Under the pieces are notes generated by a model. The model was not told where the DNA came from. It made no database searches and saw nothing but the letters and a program-made list of their open reading frames with translations. DNA of 64,000 nt from Saprospirales bacterium (GTDB lineage Bacteria > Bacteroidota > Bacteroidia > Chitinophagales > Saprospiraceae), in assembly GCA_016719895.1 (NCBI GenBank), contig JADJYG010000012.1:162219-226218 (forward strand). The letters are read 5' to 3'. A program made the translations under genes and the position numbers. Shown piece by piece: positions 9,403-18,105 of this stretch. How positions within the stretch are numbered: the stretch's first letter is position 1; every line of letters begins with the position of its first letter.

Positions 9403-9410
9403 TACCTTTG
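9403..9410 (+). promoter_or_regulatory. -7 box upstream of LtaS-like gene
   Basis: TACCTTTG, matching TAnnTTTG, with a possible -33 TTG at 9378-9380, 22 bp away. Confidence 0.45.
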
Positions 9411-9467
9411 CGGAGCTTAGAACCTGTTTAGGTTCCATGCGCCAACTTTTAAACTACTACAGATTCG

Positions 9468-11363
9468 TTGAATACCACCATTGTGCTGCAAGTAAACAAC
9501 CTTGCCAGAAACGCCCGTATGGGATGGGCATTTTTTCTGCGCCTGCTCTTGTTTTGGCTGTTGTTTTTTGCAGTGTTCCGGCTATTTTTTATCCTGTGGC
9601 TCCGGTCGGAGTGGGCGGCCGAACATCCCTGGCCAGCCCTTTGGAAAGCCCTTCCGCTCGATTTGAGTATGGCAGGTTATCTGCTGGCCGTTCCGGTTCT
9701 TTTTTGGTTTGCCGGTTTGGCGCTGGGGAATAAGGGAAGGCCGGGGGGCGTTCGCCTGATCAATGGTTTTACAATACTTGTTTTTGCCTTTTTGGTATTT
9801 GTATTCGGCTCCAACGTGTTTATTTACCAGGAATGGCATACGCCGTTGAACAGCCGGGCGCTGGAGTATTTCAAAACGCCGGCAGCTATGCTCGATTCCA
9901 TGTCGGCGCCTTTCAAACTGTTCAGCCTGGCAGCCTACAGTGGCCTGATGTGGCTTTGGTGGCGCGTTTATCGCCGCATGGTGGGAGATTCCATTTATCC
10001 GGAAGAAATTTCCCGCTGGCAGTCGGCCTGGTTGCCGGTACAAATGGGTATCTTGTTCTTATTCATTCGGGGCGGTATAGGCGTCATGCCGGTAAATGAA
10101 AGTGCGGTGTATTACTCTCCGCATCTGTTCAATAATCATGCGGCTACCAACACAGCCTGGCACCTGATTCACAGTATGATAGAAACCCGGCAAACGCAGA
10201 ACCCATACCGGTTCATGCCAGACGCCCTGGCCCGGGAAAGGACGAAACAGTTTTTAAAAAATAAAACGCGCGATACTCCCCCGCATAATTGGCTCAAAAC
10301 TTCCAGCCTGCGGCCGAACCTGGTGTTTATCCTTATGGAAAGCATGACGGCGCAGGTAGTGGAAGAATTAGGCGGCGAAAAAGGCGTTTGCCCCAATTTG
10401 AGCCGGCTTGCACAGGAGGGAATCTTGTTCGAGCGGTGTTACAGCAGCGGATACCGGACGGATCAGGGGCTGGTGTCCATACTCGGCGGATATCCAGCCC
10501 AACCGAACCAATCGATCGTATTGTTGCAGGATAAAGCGGCAAAGCTCCCATCCGTGCCGAAAGTATTGAAAAATGCCGGCTATCAGACCGCCTTCTTTTA
10601 CGGTGGCGAGCTGACTTTTGCCAACATCGGCGTATGGCTCCGCCATCAACAATTTGATCATATTTTTTCAGAAAAAGACTTTGCGGGCGCGGAAATAACG
10701 CAGCGTTGGGGCGCCGACGATGACCTGGTATTCAAAAAAGCGCTGCACACGCTGCGGCAAATGCCCCAGCCGTTTTTCAGCAGTATTCTGACGCTGAGCC
10801 TGCACCCCCCTTTCGATGTACCGTTTGAAAGTCGATGGTCCGGGCCGAGCGAACCGGAAATGTTTCTGAACAGCGCTGCCTTTGCCGATTATGCCATCGG
10901 CGAGTTCTTTAAAGCGGCCAGCCGGGAACCCTGGTATACCAACACCCTTTTCGTACTGGTTGCCGACCATGGCCATTCCGGCCCAAACCAGGAACGCATG
11001 GACGCCCCCCGCGCCCGGCAGATACCGATCCTGCTAACCGGACCCTTGATTGAACCCGGTTGGCGCAGCAAGCGCATCGGAACCATTGGTAATCACCACG
11101 ATATTCCTGCAACAATCCTGGAGGAACTCGGCCTCCCATCGCACGATTTTACGTGGAGCAAAGACCTGATGCTGACCGGTTGTACGCCTTTTGCCTACTA
11201 TACCAATGAAAACGGCCTCGGATGGATAGACCCGGACGGCGCCGGATTCTACCAGTTTCAACAAAAAAGCTGGAAGGTTTTCTCCGGAAGCCTGGATACC
11301 GCTGCCTGTACCAACGCGCAGGCCTACCTGCAAGCCCTGTACAACGAATTCCTGGCCATGTAA
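9468..11363 (+). CDS. LtaS-family membrane phosphoglycerol transferase / sulfatase-fold protein
   Basis: 631 residues. Five membrane segments in the first 200 residues are followed by a periplasmic alkaline-phosphatase-superfamily domain. LVFILMESM (Glu291) and SSGYRTDQG (Thr331 as the likely nucleophile) match the LtaS pattern in which a threonine replaces the sulfatase cysteine, and VADHGHSG supplies further metal ligands. LtaS-type enzymes transfer phosphoglycerol from phosphatidylglycerol; Gram-negative relatives decorate periplasmic or surface glycans. The acceptor here is unknown. The start is uncertain: TTG 9468 gives a short positively charged leader before the first helix, while ATG 9519 begins directly at the helix. 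The stop is followed within 3 bp by an inverted-repeat element. Confidence 0.82.
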   Translation: MNTTIVLQVNNLARNARMGWAFFLRLLLFWLLFFAVFRLFFILWLRSEWAAEHPWPALWKALPLDLSMAGYLLAVPVLFWFAGLALGNKGRPGGVRLINGFTILVFAFLVFVFGSNVFIYQEWHTPLNSRALEYFKTPAAMLDSMSAPFKLFSLAAYSGLMWLWWRVYRRMVGDSIYPEEISRWQSAWLPVQMGILFLFIRGGIGVMPVNESAVYYSPHLFNNHAATNTAWHLIHSMIETRQTQNPYRFMPDALARERTKQFLKNKTRDTPPHNWLKTSSLRPNLVFILMESMTAQVVEELGGEKGVCPNLSRLAQEGILFERCYSSGYRTDQGLVSILGGYPAQPNQSIVLLQDKAAKLPSVPKVLKNAGYQTAFFYGGELTFANIGVWLRHQQFDHIFSEKDFAGAEITQRWGADDDLVFKKALHTLRQMPQPFFSSILTLSLHPPFDVPFESRWSGPSEPEMFLNSAAFADYAIGEFFKAASREPWYTNTLFVLVADHGHSGPNQERMDAPRARQIPILLTGPLIEPGWRSKRIGTIGNHHDIPATILEELGLPSHDFTWSKDLMLTGCTPFAYYTNENGLGWIDPDGAGFYQFQQKSWKVFSGSLDTAACTNAQAYLQALYNEFLAM

Positions 11364-11365
11364 AA

Positions 11366-11389
11366 CAGGGGTTTTCAGACGGTTTCTTG
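11366..11389. repeat. Extra half-copy of the palindromic element arm
   Basis: Positions 11366-11381 repeat exactly the 16 bp found again at 11531-11546 and, inverted, at 11395-11410. With the inverted copy it can form a hairpin with a 16-bp perfect stem and 13-nt loop immediately after the stop of the LtaS-like gene. It may act as a transcription terminator, although no T-tract follows. Confidence 0.7.
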
Positions 11390-11551
11390 GAAAGCGTCTG
11401 AAAACCCCTGGCGAGGCGGAAAGGCGTAGATTTTGGCGCTAAGCAAGGCTCATTTTTGAGGGAATAGCCTTGTCCTATTGCCGAAAAAATAGCCGAAGCA
11501 TAGCGGCAAAAGATGCGTCTTGCCGACCGCCAGGGGTTTTCAGACGCTTTC
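11390..11551. repeat. Palindrome-bounded intergenic element A (MITE-like)
   Basis: A 162-bp element bounded by a perfect 24-bp inverted repeat (11390-11413 and 11528-11551) that fills the gap between two convergent genes. It ends at the base before the aminotransferase stop codon (11552-11554). Its core (about 11430-11515) contains short blocks GAGGGA, CCGAA and GCAAAAG in the same order as element C at 50923-51090, and a related core is seen inverted in element B at 35241-35420. There is no open frame of note inside. It is called a non-autonomous repeat because it has terminal inverted repeats, family members and no transposase; no target-site duplication was verified. Confidence 0.7.
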
Positions 11552-12757
11552 TTAGCGCAACCGCCCCAGCACATCCTTCAGGCGGCGGATGGCTTCGCGC
11601 AACTGCTCTTCCGAAGCGGCATAGCTCAGGCGGAAACAATTTGGATCCCCGAACGCTGCCCCGGATACGAGCCCTACATGAGCATTGGTCATGACAAAAT
11701 CGCAGAAATCGTCGGCATTATGGATGATGACATGCCCGTCGGATTTGCCAAAAAATGCGCTGATATCGGGGAAAACGTAAAATGCGCCATCCGGATGGTT
11801 GGAGTGAATGCCCGGGATTTCTTCCAGCATAGACAGTACAATGTCGCGGCGCTCGCGAAACGCTTCGCGCATCGCTACGGTAGGTCCCAGGTCGCTCATT
11901 AAGGCCACAGCGCCGGCTTTTTGGCCAAAAGAGGATGCGCCGCTGGTCACCTGCCCCTGAATTTTGGCGCAGGCATCGGCGATAAACTTCGGCGCCCCCA
12001 TATAACCCAGCCGCCAACCAGTCATGGCGAATCCTTTGGCAAAACCGTTGACGGTTATCGTCCGGTCTTTCACCGGAGGGAAACTTCCAATGCTTACGTG
12101 TTCGTGGGTAAAATTGATATATTCGTAAATTTCGTCACTCACTACGTATACATGGTCATGGCGGGCAAGCACCTTGGCATACGCCTGGAGTTCGTCCCGG
12201 TCAAACACCGTACCGGTCGGGTTGCAGGGCGAGGAAAACAACACGAATTTGGTACGGCCAGTGATCGCCTGGTCCAATTGTTGCGGTGTGGGCTTAAACT
12301 CCCGGTCCACACCGGCATACACCGGAACCGGAATACCGCCCGAGAGTTTGATGATTTCCCAATACGATACCCAATAAGGCGCAAACACAACCACTTCATC
12401 GCCTGGGTCGAGCAAGGACTGGCACAGGTTGTATATCGTTTGTTTGGCGCCATTGCTGACGACGATTTGTTCAGGCTTGTATTCCAGGCCGTTATCGCGT
12501 TTGAATTTTTCACTGATCGCCTTGGTCAATTCCGGCAGGCCGGCTACCGGCGTATACTTGGTATAGCCGTCATGGAGCGCCTGAAATGCGGCGTTTTTAA
12601 TATGCCCGGGAGTGTCGAAATCGGGTTCGCCTAGACTAAGGCTGATCACGTCGTGTCCCAAGGCGCGCAGCTCGCGCGCCATCCGGGCCATTTTCAAGGT
12701 TTCGGATTCAGACAGGTGCAGCACGCGCTGGGAAAGAGCGGTATGGGTTGTTGTCAT
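11552..12757 (-). CDS. Class I PLP-dependent aminotransferase (aspartate aminotransferase-like)
   Basis: 401 residues, the normal length for family I-gamma aspartate aminotransferases. It shows SLGEPDFDTP near the N-terminus, YTPVAGLPEL, SNGAKQTIYN for phosphate and cofactor binding, SSPCNPTGTV with the aspartate-binding asparagine, SDEIYE, and the PLP-binding Lys241 in VNGFAKGFAMTGWRLGY. It probably interconverts aspartate and glutamate or a related amino acid. It starts 94 bp after the haloperoxidase gene ends (same strand) and has its own TACCTTTG box 45 bp upstream of the start, so it is likely a separate unit. The stop codon abuts repeat element A. Confidence 0.9.
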   Translation of the reverse strand: MTTTHTALSQRVLHLSESETLKMARMARELRALGHDVISLSLGEPDFDTPGHIKNAAFQALHDGYTKYTPVAGLPELTKAISEKFKRDNGLEYKPEQIVVSNGAKQTIYNLCQSLLDPGDEVVVFAPYWVSYWEIIKLSGGIPVPVYAGVDREFKPTPQQLDQAITGRTKFVLFSSPCNPTGTVFDRDELQAYAKVLARHDHVYVVSDEIYEYINFTHEHVSIGSFPPVKDRTITVNGFAKGFAMTGWRLGYMGAPKFIADACAKIQGQVTSGASSFGQKAGAVALMSDLGPTVAMREAFRERRDIVLSMLEEIPGIHSNHPDGAFYVFPDISAFFGKSDGHVIIHNADDFCDFVMTNAHVGLVSGAAFGDPNCFRLSYAASEEQLREAIRRLKDVLGRLR

Positions 12758-12801
12758 GGAATAGAGCGGTTGCGGGTATCAGAATGGACGGATGGACAGG
12801 A

Positions 12802-12809
12802 CAAAGGTA
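12802..12809 (-). promoter_or_regulatory. -7 box upstream of aminotransferase
   Basis: Minus strand reads TACCTTTG, matching TAnnTTTG, 44 bp before the ATG at 12757. Confidence 0.5.
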
Positions 12810-12851
12810 TAAAATTGGCAGACAAGGACCGGTCTGAAAATCGGAGCCAGC

Positions 12852-14255
12852 CTAATTCGCCAGCACCCCATCCCTGTTGAGCGGCAAGGCAAGTACCCGC
12901 TTACCGATGCTCCGGCCCAGGCGTAATCCTTCTTCACAATCCATTCTAAAATGCACACCCAGGGCCACCCGTGAAAATGCATTTTCGTTGGCCATCTCGG
13001 CAAACGAATTGTACGTGCGGGGTTCTCCGTGAAATTCCTTCCGGTTTTGATGCGTCCGGTCGGTGAATTTCAAGACATCACCCAAGGTTGCGGCCAAAAT
13101 TTCAGCTGCTACCGCGCCCGCTGCCGAATGGCCGCTTGGATAACCCGGGAAAGATGGATTTTCGTGCAGGGGGCGCCAACCCGGTTGAATGAACTGGCGG
13201 ATATACTGCTCGGGCCGGATCAGGTTATACTGGTATTTTTTGTTCCAGCATATGGTCAGCGCGTCGGAAAGCCCTAATCCCAGCCGCAGGTAGGCGCCCA
13301 GTAATTCCGGTAAAAATGGCTGTTTTAATTGGAATAATTGGTTGGCAATCGCAATCCACCGCCCGGCCGGCGAAACGGTCAGCCCCGGGATATCGTCGCT
13401 CCAAAACTCGGCGATCCACTTGTTTTCCCTGGATAGTGGCCGGGAGATCGTAAATACCTCCATTGCCTCGGTATAAAAGGCCGATCCAGGGCGTTCGTCA
13501 TACGGTGTAGGCGGGCGAACGGCAATATCTGCCGGCGATACGACAAACGTCCGGACTTTTCCCCAATGCGGCAACAATGCCGGCATGGGGTGTTGGCCGC
13601 CGGGTTGCCACAAACCGGGACCGGAAGGTGACGTGTAATGGCGGTCGTAATTAAATAAATAGCCGTCATGGCCTAAACTATCGGTTCTCGACCAATGCCA
13701 TACCCGGTAAGCTACCGATTTGCCAAACGCCGAGGATTGACGGCAAACGGACTCATGTGCCCGTTCTGCCAGGCGTTTATTCCATTCGGCTTCCAGCAGA
13801 AAAATCCGTTCCTGCAAATGTGGCGGGGCCGTAGGAAAAAATTGCCGTACGATTTCTGCGTATGCGGCATTCAGACTGGCCGGAAGATAAAAATTACCGT
13901 TAGCAGACAGCCCGGAGCGATCAGGGCAAACGTAGCCCGGAAAATAGCCAGATACCTGCAAATAGCCCTGCAGCGCAGGCAAGGCTGCTTCGTATGCCGT
14001 TATTCCTACGTAGGCAAACATCCGGCCGCTTACCGGCGGCCGGTATCCCGGCGTGTTTTGCTCCAGGTCGAGTAATAAGCTGTACCAGTTAAAAACGACC
14101 TCCTTAGCCTCCCGAAATTCCATCGACTCTGAAACGGTATCCGGGTGGCAACCCAGTCCGAACCCAATGCCCGCAAGAGCGAGAACGGCAATCATACCCA
14201 GCCGTCGTTTAACAAATGAAACCGGGACTGCTGCAAACCAGAGCATTTTGTTCAT
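12852..14255 (-). CDS. Vanadium-dependent haloperoxidase-like lipoprotein (PAP2 superfamily), copy 1
   Basis: 467 residues. A signal sequence ends in a lipobox-like GFGLGC (Cys36), implying a lipoprotein. The C-terminal third has all three vanadate/phosphate-binding motifs of the PAP2/haloperoxidase family: K-x6-R-P in KYQYNLIRP, PSGH in FPGYPSGHSAA, and S-R-x3-G-x-H-x3-D in SRVALGVHFRMD, whose histidine would bind vanadate. The family oxidises halides with hydrogen peroxide or acts as acid phosphatase; sequence alone does not decide which. It is the last gene of a response regulator-kinase-haloperoxidase operon, 27 bp after the kinase, and is paralogous to the gene at 16606-17985. Confidence 0.85.
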   Translation of the reverse strand: MNKMLWFAAVPVSFVKRRLGMIAVLALAGIGFGLGCHPDTVSESMEFREAKEVVFNWYSLLLDLEQNTPGYRPPVSGRMFAYVGITAYEAALPALQGYLQVSGYFPGYVCPDRSGLSANGNFYLPASLNAAYAEIVRQFFPTAPPHLQERIFLLEAEWNKRLAERAHESVCRQSSAFGKSVAYRVWHWSRTDSLGHDGYLFNYDRHYTSPSGPGLWQPGGQHPMPALLPHWGKVRTFVVSPADIAVRPPTPYDERPGSAFYTEAMEVFTISRPLSRENKWIAEFWSDDIPGLTVSPAGRWIAIANQLFQLKQPFLPELLGAYLRLGLGLSDALTICWNKKYQYNLIRPEQYIRQFIQPGWRPLHENPSFPGYPSGHSAAGAVAAEILAATLGDVLKFTDRTHQNRKEFHGEPRTYNSFAEMANENAFSRVALGVHFRMDCEEGLRLGRSIGKRVLALPLNRDGVLAN

Positions 14256-14282
14256 TTGTGCAGAGGGAAGAAGGGTGAGCGG

Positions 14283-15650
14283 TTAAGTGGACAAAGCAGG
14301 AAAATCGAGCCTGAAGGTAGTACCCTGACCTTGTATGGACGCCACTTCAAGGGCTACATGGTGCAGACGCATGACGCTTTCCACCAGCGAAAGCCCGACG
14401 CCGGAACCGCACACGTGTATATTTTGCGCACTTCGGTAAAATGGCTGAAAAATTAACTGCAAATCTTTGGACGGAATGCCGGGGCCATGATCCGCTATTT
14501 CAACCCGGTGTTTTCCGTTTGTATGAAAGAAAATCCGGACTTCTACCCGTTTGTCGGGCGAAAACTTGCAGCCATTGTCCATCAGGTTAAGAAAAGCCGA
14601 CCGCAGGAGGGGTTCATTGCCCTGCACGCACAGTTGTTCTTCTTCCTCCGGGACGCCTTCAATGTCGAAGGCGATGTGATAGTCCGGGTGCAGGCGCAAC
14701 AAAGCTGCCTGCGTTTGTAACATGATCTCATCCAGCCGGACGCGTTCAAACGCGATATTAGCGCCTTCAGAATGTACCCGTGCCAGTTGCAGGAGCTTTT
14801 CCGCCACCTCGTTCAGGTTGCGGGTGTCTTCCAGCACCGATTGCAACGTAGCCGTATATTCGGCCGGCGTACGTTTTTTGTGCAAGGCTACTTCCAGCTG
14901 GGAAATGATGACGGACAATGGGTTTTTCAGCTCATGCGATACATTGGATATAAAATTTTTCTGCATCCGGAAAGCAAACTGAATCCGGTCAAGCAAGCGG
15001 TTGAATGTAATGACGAGCCTCGATAGCTCGTCGTGGTTGTTCGACGCATTCAGCCGGGCGCCTAAATCAGTAGGCAGTATGCCCTCCACCTGATTGACAA
15101 TGCGCGATACCGGCGCCATAGCCTGGCCTGCATATATCCAGCCTCCGGCCGCCACAATTCCAACGCCCAGAAAAAAAGTAAAAATCAAAATATTGCGCAA
15201 ATTAGCCAGGTCTTCGGAATTGAATACCGACTCCGCGATGACAAAATACTCCTGCCCACGTTTGCTTAGATGCCGGATACCCAGTGCGTACAGTTCCTTT
15301 TGCTGGAACCGCAGCTCCGGAGTGGACTTCATTTGCTTGAAGATATATGGTGGGACTTCTTCTGCCTCGTGATTAAAGGCAAATACCCGTTGCAGTTTCG
15401 AATTGTAAATGAAGATATTTTCCCGGAAAGGCAAGGCGCCGGGCGCCAGCGGCTCCCGGGCAAGTGGCTCCAACTCTTCTTCTTCGTGCAGGATCATCTC
15501 CACTGTCATCAAGGCTTTGGACCGCAGGCCGCTGTAAAACTCGTCCTCCGTGATTTGCCGGAACTTGGTATAAATAAATAACAGCGACAACGCAAGGATG
15601 CCCGCCACAATCGTAATGAATTGTACTGTCAGTTTGGTGCGTATCTGCAT
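14283..15650 (-). CDS. Sensor histidine kinase (HAMP, HisKA, HATPase)
   Basis: 455 residues. Membrane segments at about 8-28 and 152-174 enclose a periplasmic sensor region of about 120 residues with no recognised domain. A HAMP linker follows, then a HisKA domain with the phospho-accepting His239 in NVSHELKNPL. The ATPase domain has NLMDNGCKFS (N box), DHGPGIPS (G1) and GSGVGLSLV (G2). All catalytic motifs are intact. It lies 6 bp after the response regulator and 27 bp before haloperoxidase copy 1, so it is the kinase of that pair. The signal it senses is unknown. Confidence 0.93.
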   Translation of the reverse strand: MQIRTKLTVQFITIVAGILALSLLFIYTKFRQITEDEFYSGLRSKALMTVEMILHEEEELEPLAREPLAPGALPFRENIFIYNSKLQRVFAFNHEAEEVPPYIFKQMKSTPELRFQQKELYALGIRHLSKRGQEYFVIAESVFNSEDLANLRNILIFTFFLGVGIVAAGGWIYAGQAMAPVSRIVNQVEGILPTDLGARLNASNNHDELSRLVITFNRLLDRIQFAFRMQKNFISNVSHELKNPLSVIISQLEVALHKKRTPAEYTATLQSVLEDTRNLNEVAEKLLQLARVHSEGANIAFERVRLDEIMLQTQAALLRLHPDYHIAFDIEGVPEEEEQLCVQGNEPLLRSAFLNLMDNGCKFSPDKRVEVRIFFHTNGKHRVEIADHGPGIPSKDLQLIFQPFYRSAQNIHVCGSGVGLSLVESVMRLHHVALEVASIQGQGTTFRLDFPALST

Positions 15651-15656
15651 AGTGCC

Positions 15657-16337
15657 TCAGTTTTCCTCCCGCAGGATATAGCCGTTTTTAAACTGGGTGT
15701 GAATTAACTTGCCGGGAAAGTCCTTATCCACTTTTTTGCGCAGGAAATTGACATACACCTCTATCACGTTCGTACCGGTATCGAAATTGAGATTCCACAC
15801 CTTCTCCGCAATTTCCGTCTTGGAAATAACACGGCCCGGATTGCGCAAAAAGTACTCCATGAGCGCAAATTCCCGGGGTGTAAGTTGGATTTTTTGGCCG
15901 CTGCGGTAAAACTCCCTGGTGCGCAAATCCATGGAAATATCGGAAAAATGCAATTCCGGCACGGGTTGATAGCTCTCCACCGGGCGCCGGGCTAGGGCTT
16001 TGATCCGGACCAACAGTTCGCGAAATTCAAATGGCTTGGTCAGATAATCGTCGGCGCCGGCGTCAAATCCGGCAATTTTATCGTCCATCTGACCCAAAGC
16101 AGTGATGAGCAGCACCGGTGTGTGGTTGCCGTCATGCCGGATTTGCCGCAACAATTCGATGCCGTTGATTCCCGGTAAGATCACATCGGATATAATGACC
16201 GCGTAATCGTTGGACTGGGAGAGCCGCTTGCCCAACTGCCCGTCGTAGGCAAAATCCACTTCGATCTGGTGTTCTTCGAGTCCTTTTTTCAAGGAACGCA
16301 CCATTTTGGGCTCGTCTTCGATGAGCAGAACTTTCAT
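15657..16337 (-). CDS. OmpR/PhoB-family response regulator
   Basis: 226 residues. The receiver domain has the acidic pocket in LLIEDEP, phospho-acceptor Asp51 in IISDVILPG and Lys101 in YLTKPF. A C-terminal winged helix begins at TPREFALMEYF and continues through VISKTEIAEKVW and NVIEVYVNFLRKKVD. The ATG at 16337 is preferred because the protein then starts MKVLLIEDE; an upstream in-frame start at 16373 adds 12 residues unlike the family. It is the first gene of the operon with the kinase and haloperoxidase copy 1. The direct repeats at 16487-16527 have the spacing expected for this regulator class. Confidence 0.93.
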   Translation of the reverse strand: MKVLLIEDEPKMVRSLKKGLEEHQIEVDFAYDGQLGKRLSQSNDYAVIISDVILPGINGIELLRQIRHDGNHTPVLLITALGQMDDKIAGFDAGADDYLTKPFEFRELLVRIKALARRPVESYQPVPELHFSDISMDLRTREFYRSGQKIQLTPREFALMEYFLRNPGRVISKTEIAEKVWNLNFDTGTNVIEVYVNFLRKKVDKDFPGKLIHTQFKNGYILREEN

Positions 16338-16486
16338 TGCCGGCAATTTTAATCTAACGGGATACAGGAGCAAATTTCAAGCCGAAACAGCCGCTGTTGT
16401 CATTTTAAGTAAAAACAACGGCTACAATCCTGTTTTGCATCATGCAGAATAGATACTTTTGCAACAAAAGCAACCTGTGGATCCGT

Positions 16487-16527
16487 TTTTTAAGCACTTT
16501 TTAAGGTGTATTTTAAGCGGTCTTAAA
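16487..16527 (+). promoter_or_regulatory. Candidate response-regulator operator: four phased TTTTAAG-type direct repeats
   Basis: TTTTTAAG at 16487-16494 and again at 16498-16505, TTTTAAG at 16511-16517, and a degenerate TCTTAAA at 16521-16527. Ends are 11, 12 and 10 bp apart, about one helical turn, as usual for OmpR/PhoB-type binding sites. They sit just upstream of the haloperoxidase copy 2 promoter (-7 box at 16549), an activator position. A fifth TTTTAAG lies at 16403-16409, nearer the regulator's own gene. The link to the regulator at 15657-16337 is inference. Confidence 0.55.
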
Positions 16528-16548
16528 CATTTCGGACAAAAATGGCTT

Positions 16549-16556
16549 TAAATTTG
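16549..16556 (+). promoter_or_regulatory. -7 box upstream of haloperoxidase copy 2
   Basis: TAAATTTG, matching TAnnTTTG, 49 bp before the ATG. The expected -33 region (about 16530, TTTCGG) is a poor match, which would fit a promoter needing an activator at the repeats just upstream. Confidence 0.5.
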
Positions 16557-16605
16557 ATGCACTAAAACCCAATAGTGCATTTTATCAAACCAATTCTAAT
16601 TTCTT

Positions 16606-17985
16606 ATGAAAAATCTTCTACGCATCAATGCGCTGCTCGCCTTGGTCTTTACCTTCGGGTTATTCATTCAATCCTGCGGCGATGGCGATCTCCCGGCCCT
16701 GGACAAAGGGGTAAGTAATTACAACCACAACATCGCATCCGCTTGGAACGGCTTGTTTCTGGAAATCGAACGGTACCAGGATGGCTACCGGCCCGGCCCG
16801 GCGCCCCGTGCCTTAGCGTACCTGGGCTTTGCTGCATACGAGGCCTGCGTCCCGGGTATGCCCGAGTACAATTCGCTGGCGCCCTTGTATTCCGGCTTGT
16901 CGGTACCGGCAGCCGAATCCGGCGAATACCATTGGCCGACCGTTGTAAATGCCGTTTACGGCTACCTGATGCCGCGCTTTTTCAGCGACGCCACCACGGA
17001 TCAACAACAAAAAATAAGCACACTCCTGGCGCTCCATGAAAACCAGTTTCAAGCCGAAACGGCTCCGGATGTATTTGCCCGCTCCAAGGAACGCGGCGAA
17101 GCCGTTGCCAAGGCATTCTGGGCGTGGGCGATCACAGACCAATATGGCCACGAGGCACACCGGGACCCCTTCGGCACCTACGACTGGCAGGCCAACTACA
17201 AAAAACCAGGCGACTGGGTAGCCACCCTCCCCGGGCCTGGCAAAGGCGCGTTCCCCTATTGGGGTAAAGTGCGGACCTTCGCCCTTCCGGAATCGGAAAA
17301 AATCTGCCGCAAGCCGCTGTCCTACTCTGAAAATACCAACTCCGCCTTGTACGCCCAGGCTATCGAGGTATATGCCCAAAATACGCCTACCCTGTCTTAT
17401 GAAGGCGAATGGCTCGGAGAATTCTGGAGCGACGATATCGTAGGGCTGACATTTGCCCCGCCAGCACGTTGGATCGCTATCGCTCATCAGGTGATCACCG
17501 CTGAAAACAGCGATCTGGCTACCGCCCTGGAAGCCTACGCAAAAGTGGGGATGGCCATTAACGACGCCGGTGTAGGATGCTGGAATTCCAAATACCACTA
17601 CAATGTGGAACGCCCGCAAACGTACATCCGCCGCCTGATCGATCCGAACTGGAATACCAACCTGGAGAACCCCCTGACCGGCGACAAAAGTATTACGCCT
17701 TCGTTCCCGGCCTATCCGAGCGGCCACGCCACTTTTAGCGCAGCCGGCGCCGAAACCCTCGCCAGCGTTTTCGGATACGCCTATAGTATGACGGACCGTT
17801 GCCACGAAGGGCGCGTGGAGTTTGTCGGTACGCCGCGTACTTTCGGAAGTTTTTACGAAATGGCGCAGGAAAACGCCTGGTCCCGTGTGCCATTGGGCGT
17901 TCACTTCCGGATGGATGCAGAAGAAGGCGTTCGTTATGGAACCGTTATCGGGCGGCATGTGAATAACCTCCCCTGGAAAAACTAA
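16606..17985 (+). CDS. Vanadium-dependent haloperoxidase-like lipoprotein (PAP2 superfamily), copy 2
   Basis: 459 residues. A lipoprotein signal peptide ends in FIQSC. The vanadate/phosphate site is complete: K-x6-R-P in KYHYNVERP, PSGH in FPAYPSGHATF, and S-R-x3-G-x-H-x3-D in SRVPLGVHFRMD. Large stretches match copy 1 (12852-14255), including the KVRTF and EFWSDDI segments, so the two arose by duplication. It is transcribed divergently from the regulator operon, with four phased repeats in the shared 268-bp region, and is probably controlled by that system. A wobble-containing hairpin follows at 18018-18051. Whether it halogenates or dephosphorylates is open. Confidence 0.87.
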   Translation: MKNLLRINALLALVFTFGLFIQSCGDGDLPALDKGVSNYNHNIASAWNGLFLEIERYQDGYRPGPAPRALAYLGFAAYEACVPGMPEYNSLAPLYSGLSVPAAESGEYHWPTVVNAVYGYLMPRFFSDATTDQQQKISTLLALHENQFQAETAPDVFARSKERGEAVAKAFWAWAITDQYGHEAHRDPFGTYDWQANYKKPGDWVATLPGPGKGAFPYWGKVRTFALPESEKICRKPLSYSENTNSALYAQAIEVYAQNTPTLSYEGEWLGEFWSDDIVGLTFAPPARWIAIAHQVITAENSDLATALEAYAKVGMAINDAGVGCWNSKYHYNVERPQTYIRRLIDPNWNTNLENPLTGDKSITPSFPAYPSGHATFSAAGAETLASVFGYAYSMTDRCHEGRVEFVGTPRTFGSFYEMAQENAWSRVPLGVHFRMDAEEGVRYGTVIGRHVNNLPWKN

Positions 17986-18017
17986 TCAGCAACAGCCAGA
18001 ATTAGCGAAACAACAAG

Positions 18018-18051
18018 GCAAGAGTCGTCCCGGTTTTGGGGTGGCTCTTGC
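18018..18051 (+). terminator. Hairpin after haloperoxidase copy 2
   Basis: A stem of about 14 pairs (GCAAGAG with CTCTTGC, extended inward with G-U pairs and CCC/GGG) and a six-base loop, 32 bp after the stop. No T-tract follows, so the terminator call is tentative. Confidence 0.45.
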
Positions 18052-18105
18052 TATTGACACAACCCTCCGCACCACCAAGGTTCAACGTCCAGACATACCT
18101 GATCC

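Noticed and set aside
16813..17958. Open frame of 381 codons on the minus strand
   Set aside because: Antisense to haloperoxidase copy 2, which carries all active-site motifs. High GC at third positions makes such shadows common.
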